Shown: positions 59,803-64,000 of the stretch, piece after piece
Numbering within the stretch: position 1 is the stretch's first letter
Layout: every line of letters begins with the position of its first letter
Origin: Flavobacterium azooxidireducens
GTDB lineage: Bacteria > Bacteroidota > Bacteroidia > Flavobacteriales > Flavobacteriaceae
NCBI RefSeq assembly: GCF_023195775.1
Contig: NZ_CP096205.1
Coordinates: forward strand, 3,245,001-3,309,000
Length of the DNA stretch: 64,000 nucleotides
Reading direction: 5' to 3'
The notes under the pieces: generated by a model
What the model was told of the DNA's origin: nothing
Databases searched by the model: none
The model's input: the letters and a program-made list of their open reading frames with translations, nothing else
Translations under genes and position numbers: made by a program

Positions 59803-60183
59803 TTATTTTGTTAGTTCAATAATTTTTTCCAAAGAAATGTTGTTGTAAAGAGCGTCTAACTCATTTAATCTTAGTATTTTATCTTTGGTGTCCCATTCTT
59901 CTTCAACAAATTCGATATCTAACCAATCGTATTCAATTGTTGCACTCGTTTTTGAAGATTTAGCTTCTTCCAATTTCATATTAGCTAAAATAGAACTTAT
60001 ATACCGATGATGTCCGTCAATAATTGTTGAGTCACATACTTTGATGTCGTCAAATTTTATTCCGTTTATCATTTTTTTATAAATTCTGTTGATAATTGGA
60101 AGACAGAGCTTATTGTGAGTTGATGTTAAAATGTATTCAGATTCTTGAATGGCTTGTAAAATTCTTTCTTTAGTTATATTCAT
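59803..60183 (-). CDS. Small ParB/Srx-like protein
   Basis: This 126-residue protein has the central motif TIIDGHHRYISSILA, the G-H-x-R segment of ParB/sulfiredoxin-fold domains in which CTP, ATP or DNA phosphates are bound. There is no helix-turn-helix, so it is not a partition ParB. With the downstream HAD gene it forms a two-gene unit between the duplicated dus ends. Function unknown; a nucleotide-dependent enzyme acting with the HAD protein is possible. Confidence 0.65.
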   Translation of the reverse strand: MNITKERILQAIQESEYILTSTHNKLCLPIINRIYKKMINGIKFDDIKVCDSTIIDGHHRYISSILANMKLEEAKSSKTSATIEYDWLDIEFVEEEWDTKDKILRLNELDALYNNISLEKIIELTK

Positions 60184-60271
60184 GATTTTGTATTTTGAAT
60201 GGATTATATAGTAAACTTAATTCATGTCAAATATAATAAAAAATGATTATTAGATAAAAATCTGACAAATT

Positions 60272-61219
60272 TTACCTCTCCCCACCAAAAATCTCCTTCA
60301 CCGCTTCCACATAACTTCTTGGATTTTGAGCCTTCTTAATCTTTTTCAACGTCTTTTGTGGGTTGGAGAACGAAGCAGAAAAATACTCCCAAAAACCCAA
60401 CATTTTCATTTTGATAGGTGTTGGGCCGGAAAGGGCGGCATCGTATTCTTGGTAAATCGTGTCATGAAATTCTTTGAAGATTTGCCAGCGATCGGCAGGA
60501 TATTCTGACGTGTTGTTTTTAATCATGCTCGGCAAAAACGGGTCGGCAATTAAACCACGACCAATCATGAAATGATCAATACTCGGGAAACGTTCTTGCA
60601 TTTCTCTCAACTTGGCAACCGAAGTGATGTCGCCGTTGTAGTATAATTTGTGTTTGGTGTTTTCGGTGCAGCGTTGAAAGGCTTCTAAATTTACACCGCC
60701 GTTGTACAATTGCTTACCAATTCTAGCGTGAATGGCAATGTTTTTAATCGGGTACTTATCCAAAATCGGGAATACATCTAGAATTTCTTCGGGACGTTCA
60801 TAACCCATTCGCATTTTCATTGAAACAATCACATCGGTTTCGTTGTGCACACGATTTAAAATATGGTCTATTCGTTGAGGTTCGCAAATTAACCCGGAAC
60901 CCATTCCTTTTTTGGTCACCATCGGGTAGGGACAACCTAAATTCCAGTTAAGTTCTTTGTAACCCAACTCTTGAATGTATTTTACGACAAACAAAAACTC
61001 ATCGGCATCATTGGTCATCACTTGCGGAATTAATTCGGATACTTTATTGTTTTCGGGTTGCAAATCGCGTTGGTACGAATTCTTAATCACCAGTTTTCCA
61101 TCCAATCGAATGTACGGAGCATAAAACGTATCGATGCCACCAAAATACTGATGAAACGCATTCCGAAATCTGAAATCGGTGAAACCTTGCAAAGGCGATG
61201 AAAGTAGAGTAGGAATCAT
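60272..61219 (-). CDS. dus: tRNA-dihydrouridine synthase
   Basis: This 315-residue flavoprotein reduces uridines in tRNA to dihydrouridine. An FMN-binding barrel is seen: SPLQGFTDFRFRNAF at the N-terminus, the active-site Cys in NWNLGCPYPMV near residue 97, MKMRMGYE, IHARIGKQLYNGG and YNGDI, then MIGRGLIADPF and a helical C-terminal domain. The usual length supports an intact gene. Its 3' end is duplicated 1.1 kb downstream and a further scrap lies upstream, so this locus has been rearranged more than once. Confidence 0.93.
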   Translation of the reverse strand: MIPTLLSSPLQGFTDFRFRNAFHQYFGGIDTFYAPYIRLDGKLVIKNSYQRDLQPENNKVSELIPQVMTNDADEFLFVVKYIQELGYKELNWNLGCPYPMVTKKGMGSGLICEPQRIDHILNRVHNETDVIVSMKMRMGYERPEEILDVFPILDKYPIKNIAIHARIGKQLYNGGVNLEAFQRCTENTKHKLYYNGDITSVAKLREMQERFPSIDHFMIGRGLIADPFLPSMIKNNTSEYPADRWQIFKEFHDTIYQEYDAALSGPTPIKMKMLGFWEYFSASFSNPQKTLKKIKKAQNPRSYVEAVKEIFGGER

Positions 61220-61270
61220 GTTTAAAATTGAGTGGTAAAGATAAGTGAAAAGGAGTTGATTGTTAAATTG

Positions 61271-61308
61271 AAAATCAAAAATCCCAAAACCATACGGAAT
61301 TTGGGATT
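61271..61308 (-). terminator. Intrinsic terminator of the NlpC/P60 gene
   Basis: On the minus strand a perfect 9-bp stem, AATCCCAAA with TTTGGGATT, is followed by TTTTGATTTT. It separates the peptidase gene from dus. Confidence 0.75.
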
Positions 61309-61344
61309 GATGGATTTATTTTTTAAAGGTCTTTTTTTGAGATA

Positions 61345-61374
61345 GAGAATGAAGTAGAAAAACACTCCAAAAAC
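61345..61374 (-). other. Short dus-like fragment
   Basis: Thirty bases match 60366-60396 in the dus 3' region (GAGAATGAAGTAGAAAAACA against GAGAACGAAGCAGAAAAATA and onward), with four or five changes. It is out of frame and next to the peptidase stop codon. It may be a remnant of another dus copy; the match is short, so chance cannot be excluded. Confidence 0.45.
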
Positions 61375-62135
61375 TAAATAATCTTTTTAATAACTCTCAA
61401 TTTGTGCGTATGTCGATTGGTTTCTGCATTGTAAATTCCTAAATGATCTAATCGGTCAATTCTAACTTTTCCACTGGCGTGAATAATGTAATTGTCATTC
61501 ATAATAATACCAACATGAATAATTCTACCTTCTTCATTATCAAAAAAAGCTAAGTCGCCCGGTTCACTTTCTTCAATAAAACTTAACGCTTCTCCTTGTG
61601 TTGATTGTTGTGATGCATCGCGTAGAAGCTTATATCCGTTTAGTTTATAAACCATTTGTGTGAAACCCGAACAATCAATACCAAAAGGTGTTTTTCCTCC
61701 CCAAAGATAAGGTGCATTTAAATACATAAAAGCGGTTTTAATCAAGTCACTTTTTGGCTTTATTCCGGTGACTTTTAACCCTTCAAACTCAAAGTTGTTT
61801 TTATTAATTCCTTCAAAATTCAAAAACGATACCGAAGCACCTATTGGAATTGGAATTAGCGAATCATCTTTAGTTGTTACATATTCCACCAAGTCATGAT
61901 TTAAAATCAAAGCACTATTAGAAATTTCAATAAAATCACTTTCAGAAATAATCTGACATTGTTTGGAATCAATCCAACCTTCATAATTATCATACTGCAA
62001 ACGAATTTTAAACCATTGTTTTAGTTGTTCGAGTATTTCAAAATGTTCACCAAACAAGACTTGCGAAACTTGTTCACTTCGATCATTTGGTTCAATTCTA
62101 AGTGGAATGATGGCTAAATTGCAGATTCCGTACAT
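61374..62135 (-). CDS. NlpC/P60 (C40) peptidase with SH3-type domains
   Basis: This 253-residue cell-wall peptidase begins with SH3b-like domains (LRIEPNDRSEQVSQVLFGE, DNYEGWID) for substrate recognition. The C40 domain follows, with catalytic Cys155 (GIDCSGF), His207 (IIHVGI) and a third residue at His219 (IIHAS). It should cut between gamma-D-Glu and diamino acid in muropeptides. No signal peptide is visible, so it probably recycles imported peptides in the cytoplasm. It lies 19 bases downstream of the thiolase gene and is probably co-transcribed. Confidence 0.92.
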   Translation of the reverse strand: MYGICNLAIIPLRIEPNDRSEQVSQVLFGEHFEILEQLKQWFKIRLQYDNYEGWIDSKQCQIISESDFIEISNSALILNHDLVEYVTTKDDSLIPIPIGASVSFLNFEGINKNNFEFEGLKVTGIKPKSDLIKTAFMYLNAPYLWGGKTPFGIDCSGFTQMVYKLNGYKLLRDASQQSTQGEALSFIEESEPGDLAFFDNEEGRIIHVGIIMNDNYIIHASGKVRIDRLDHLGIYNAETNRHTHKLRVIKKII

Positions 62136-62154
62136 GAAAATTAATGTTTCTTGA

Positions 62155-63333
62155 TTATGCTCTTTCGATTACAATTGCCGATGCACCACCGCCACCGTTG
62201 CAAATTGCAGCAGCCCCAAGTTTTGCATTGTTTTGTTGTAATACATTTAGCAAAGTAACAATAATTCTTGCACCTGAACAACCCAGCGGATGACCTAATG
62301 ATACAGCACCACCATTTACGTTCATTTTTGAACTATCAAGACCAAGTATTTTTGCGTTGGCCAATCCAACAACAGAGAACGCTTCATTAAATTCAAAAAA
62401 ATCAACGTCATTAATTGAAAGCCCGGCTTTGTCTAACGCTTTAGGTAATGCTTTTGCAGGAGCTGTTGTAAACCATTTAGGTTCATGTGCTGCATCTGCA
62501 TAGCTTTTAATGTACGCTAATGGTTTTAATCCCAACGAAAGTGCTTTTTCTTCACTCATTAAAATTAAAGCCGCTGCACCGTCGTTTATGGTGGAAGCAT
62601 TTGCAGCTGTCACTGTTCCTTCTTTAGTGAAAGCAGGATTAAGACTTGGTATTTTATCTAATTTGACATTTGTAAATTCTTCATCTTTAGAAACAATTAT
62701 TGGTTCACCTCTTCTTTGTGGAACAGCTACCGGAACGATTTCCGAGTCAAATTTTCCTTCAGACCATGCTTTTGCTGCACGTTCATAGGATTGAACTGCG
62801 AAAGCATCTTGTTCTTCTCTTGATATTTTATATTCAGACGCACACAAATCGGCACTAACACCCATGGCATTATTGTCATATGCATCAGTTAAACCATCTT
62901 TTTGCATGCCGTCTACCATTGTAGTTGGACCAAATTTATAACCATTACGTAAATGAACGTAATGCGGAATTAAACTCATGTTTTCCATACCACCGGCAAC
63001 CACAACATCGGCATCACCAGCTTGAATAGCTTGTGCACCTTGCATAACCGCTTTCATTCCCGAAGCACAAACCTTATTAACAGTTGTACACGGAACTGTA
63101 TTTGGTAATCCGGCTAAAATAGCAGCTTGTCTTGCAGGTGCTTGACCAACTCCGGCTTGCACCACGTTACCCATTAATACTTCATCAATATGTTTTGGAT
63201 CTAAATTTATTTTTGCTAATGCACCTTGAATGGCAATTGCTCCTAATTGTGATGCAGTTATAGTGGATAAACCTCCCATGAAACTACCAATAGGTGTTCT
63301 AACTGCTGATACGATAACTACTTTTTTATTCAT
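62155..63333 (-). CDS. Acetyl-CoA C-acyltransferase (thiolase)
   Basis: This 392-residue enzyme is a thiolase, either biosynthetic (two acetyl-CoA to acetoacetyl-CoA) or degradative. The acyl-accepting Cys89 is in [11 protein letters not shown], the NEAFSVV motif is near residue 335, His is in [16 protein letters not shown] and the second Cys in [11 protein letters not shown] near the end. All four conserved blocks are present. No 3-hydroxyacyl-CoA dehydrogenase partner is nearby, so the exact pathway is unclear. Confidence 0.94.
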   Translation of the reverse strand: MNKKVVIVSAVRTPIGSFMGGLSTITASQLGAIAIQGALAKINLDPKHIDEVLMGNVVQAGVGQAPARQAAILAGLPNTVPCTTVNKVCASGMKAVMQGAQAIQAGDADVVVAGGMENMSLIPHYVHLRNGYKFGPTTMVDGMQKDGLTDAYDNNAMGVSADLCASEYKISREEQDAFAVQSYERAAKAWSEGKFDSEIVPVAVPQRRGEPIIVSKDEEFTNVKLDKIPSLNPAFTKEGTVTAANASTINDGAAALILMSEEKALSLGLKPLAYIKSYADAAHEPKWFTTAPAKALPKALDKAGLSINDVDFFEFNEAFSVVGLANAKILGLDSSKMNVNGGAVSLGHPLGCSGARIIVTLLNVLQQNNAKLGAAAICNGGGGASAIVIERA

Positions 63334-63558
63334 AACTAAGTTTGCGTTTGTTTATGTTGCGAAATTAACTATTTTGCGGCTATTTTTAGCATATAAATTA
63401 TATTTTTTATAATTTTTAAGGCAATTAGTTGGAATTTCGAATTTACTATTATTTTGTAAAGTCATACAATTATATTTTTTTATAATTTGGCTATGTAATT
63501 GACTTTTAAGTGATTTTAAACTAAAGCAAAAAAAATATTAAAAAAACATTATAAATAC

Positions 63559-63589
63559 TTGTAAACTAAAGAATGAAAAGCTACATTTG
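63559..63589 (+). promoter_or_regulatory. Promoter of the tRNA cluster
   Basis: TTG (63559-63561) and TACATTTG (63582-63589), 20 bases apart, give a near-perfect Bacteroidetes promoter about 34 bases ahead of tRNA-Ser. It lies in a gap of about 290 bases upstream of the divergent thiolase gene, which holds nothing else I recognise. Confidence 0.75.
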
Positions 63590-63622
63590 CAACCGCAAAA
63601 AAGTTAAGTTCTTTGCAGAATA

Positions 63623-63706
63623 GGAGAGGTGCCGGAGTGGTAACGGAGCAGATTGCTAATCTGTCGACGGGTAACTGTCGCCAGGGTTCGAGTCCCTGTC
63701 TCTCCG
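63623..63706 (+). tRNA. tRNA-Ser (GCT)
   Basis: Acceptor GGAGAGG pairs with TCTCTCC (one G-U pair). The anticodon loop reads TTGCTAA between CAGAT and ATCTG, a long variable arm (TCGACGGGTAACTGTCGC) follows, and the T arm is AGGGTTCGAGTCCCT. The variable arm and GCT anticodon identify tRNA-Ser. CCA is not encoded. Confidence 0.94.
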
Positions 63707-63714
63707 CTTTTTTT

Positions 63715-63792
63715 CGGGGTGTAGCGTAGCCCGGTTATCGCGCCTGCTTTGGGAGCAGGAGGCCGCAGGTTCGAATCCTGCCACCCCGACCA
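63715..63792 (+). tRNA. tRNA-Pro (TGG)
   Basis: Acceptor CGGGGTG pairs with CACCCCG; the anticodon loop TTTGGGA lies between CCTGC and GCAGG, giving TGG. The T arm is GCAGGTTCGAATCCTGC and CCA is encoded at the end. Confidence 0.95.
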
Positions 63793-63794
63793 AT

Positions 63795-63868
63795 GGCCCA
63801 GTAGCTCAGCTGGATAGAGCAACTGCCTTCTAAGCAGTAGGTCTCAGGTTCGAATCCTGACTGGGTCA
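63795..63868 (+). tRNA. tRNA-Arg (TCT)
   Basis: Acceptor GGCCCAG pairs with CTGGGTC (one G-U). The D arm is GCTCAGCTGGATAGAGC, the anticodon loop CTTCTAA lies between ACTGC and GCAGT (anticodon TCT), and the T arm is TCAGGTTCGAATCCTGA. It begins two bases after tRNA-Pro, so the cluster is one transcript. Its 3' end is echoed 130 bases downstream. Confidence 0.95.
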
Positions 63869-63874
63869 CATTAT

Positions 63875-63902
63875 AAAGTCCGTATTTTACGGGCTTTTTT
63901 TG
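63875..63902 (+). terminator. Intrinsic terminator of the tRNA cluster
   Basis: The stem AAGTCCGT with ACGGGCTT (one G-U pair) around ATTTT is followed by a run of T. Confidence 0.82.
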
Positions 63903-63936
63903 TTTTTAAACGTAATGGTTTATGTGTTTTTTTTTA

Positions 63937-64000
63937 GAATAGATAGAGCATACCAATTTTTAATAAGGAAGTCCGTTGGTTTGAATTCTGACTGGGTCAC
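63937..64000 (+). pseudogene. Decayed tRNA-Arg copy
   Basis: The last 23 bases repeat the T arm and acceptor of tRNA-Arg with two changes (GGTTTGAATTCTGACTGGGT for GGTTCGAATCCTGACTGGGT). Upstream, GATAGAGCA matches the D arm, but the anticodon arm is an AT-rich stretch and the 5' acceptor is missing. It is either a dead tRNA gene or the remains of an attachment site. The window ends here. Confidence 0.65.

Overview
The window looks like chromosome from a low-GC member of the Bacteroidetes, most likely Flavobacterium or a close relative. The evidence is the protein families (T9SS protein PorQ, a C-terminal T9SS sorting domain, DUF4834, GlgE-type glucan metabolism), promoters of the Bacteroidetes form TAnnTTTG with an upstream TTG, very AT-rich spacers, and many intergenic palindromes of the kind flavobacteria carry.

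Layout. 1-3053: methionine sulfoxide reductases and two alpha/beta hydrolases (minus strand). 3128-12486: an alpha-glucan block on the plus strand (GlgE, maltokinase, GlgB, GH31), interrupted by a secreted unknown protein; no trehalose synthase is present. 12528-14715: M48 lipoprotein protease and an MFS transporter. 14841-17729: an ECF sigma, anti-sigma and two secreted adhesin-like proteins as one operon. 17854-22573: lipoprotein, Lon and PorQ. 22841-24213: an IS110-family element whose bridge RNA can be read directly, because all four guide segments match the real target and donor ends. 24318-40032: 2-oxoacid dehydrogenase E1, a peptidase-like barrel protein, a T9SS-exported nuclease, a GNAT, and a YfhO / glycosyltransferase / flippase surface-polysaccharide block in which the glycosyltransferase is frameshifted.

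40051-49792 is the most unusual part. A tyrosine integrase (48755-49792) is followed, in the same direction, by an attI-like region and at least two single-gene cassettes. Each cassette ends in a palindrome of about 130 bases. In both, the first bases of the cassette are repeated in inverted form in the R'' box of its own palindrome (9/9 and 14/15 bases), which is the signature of cassettes that once existed as circles and were inserted by an integron integrase. Each palindrome is split, at exactly the same nucleotide of its R'' GTT triplet, by a group II intron of class C type lying opposite to the cassette genes. This is how IIC-attC introns behave in known integrons. The integrase has the SPxDxL C-terminus of IntI but no visible IntI-specific insertion, and it carries an extra N-terminal domain. 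I regard this as a candidate Bacteroidetes integron of a non-canonical type. A third unit (LuxR-type membrane regulator plus two outer-membrane proteins) may be the distal cassette.

50145-56710: cytidylate kinase, YaaA, and a membrane-anchored winged-helix regulator divergent from beta-propeller lipoproteins, flanked by dispersed repeats. 56821-60183: an accessory island with a nucleotidyltransferase/dGTPase pair and a HAD/ParB-like pair, the latter lying between a duplicated dus 3' end and the intact dus. 61374-63868: NlpC/P60 peptidase, thiolase and a tRNA-Ser/Pro/Arg cluster, with a decayed tRNA-Arg copy at the right edge. No CRISPR array or rRNA is visible.
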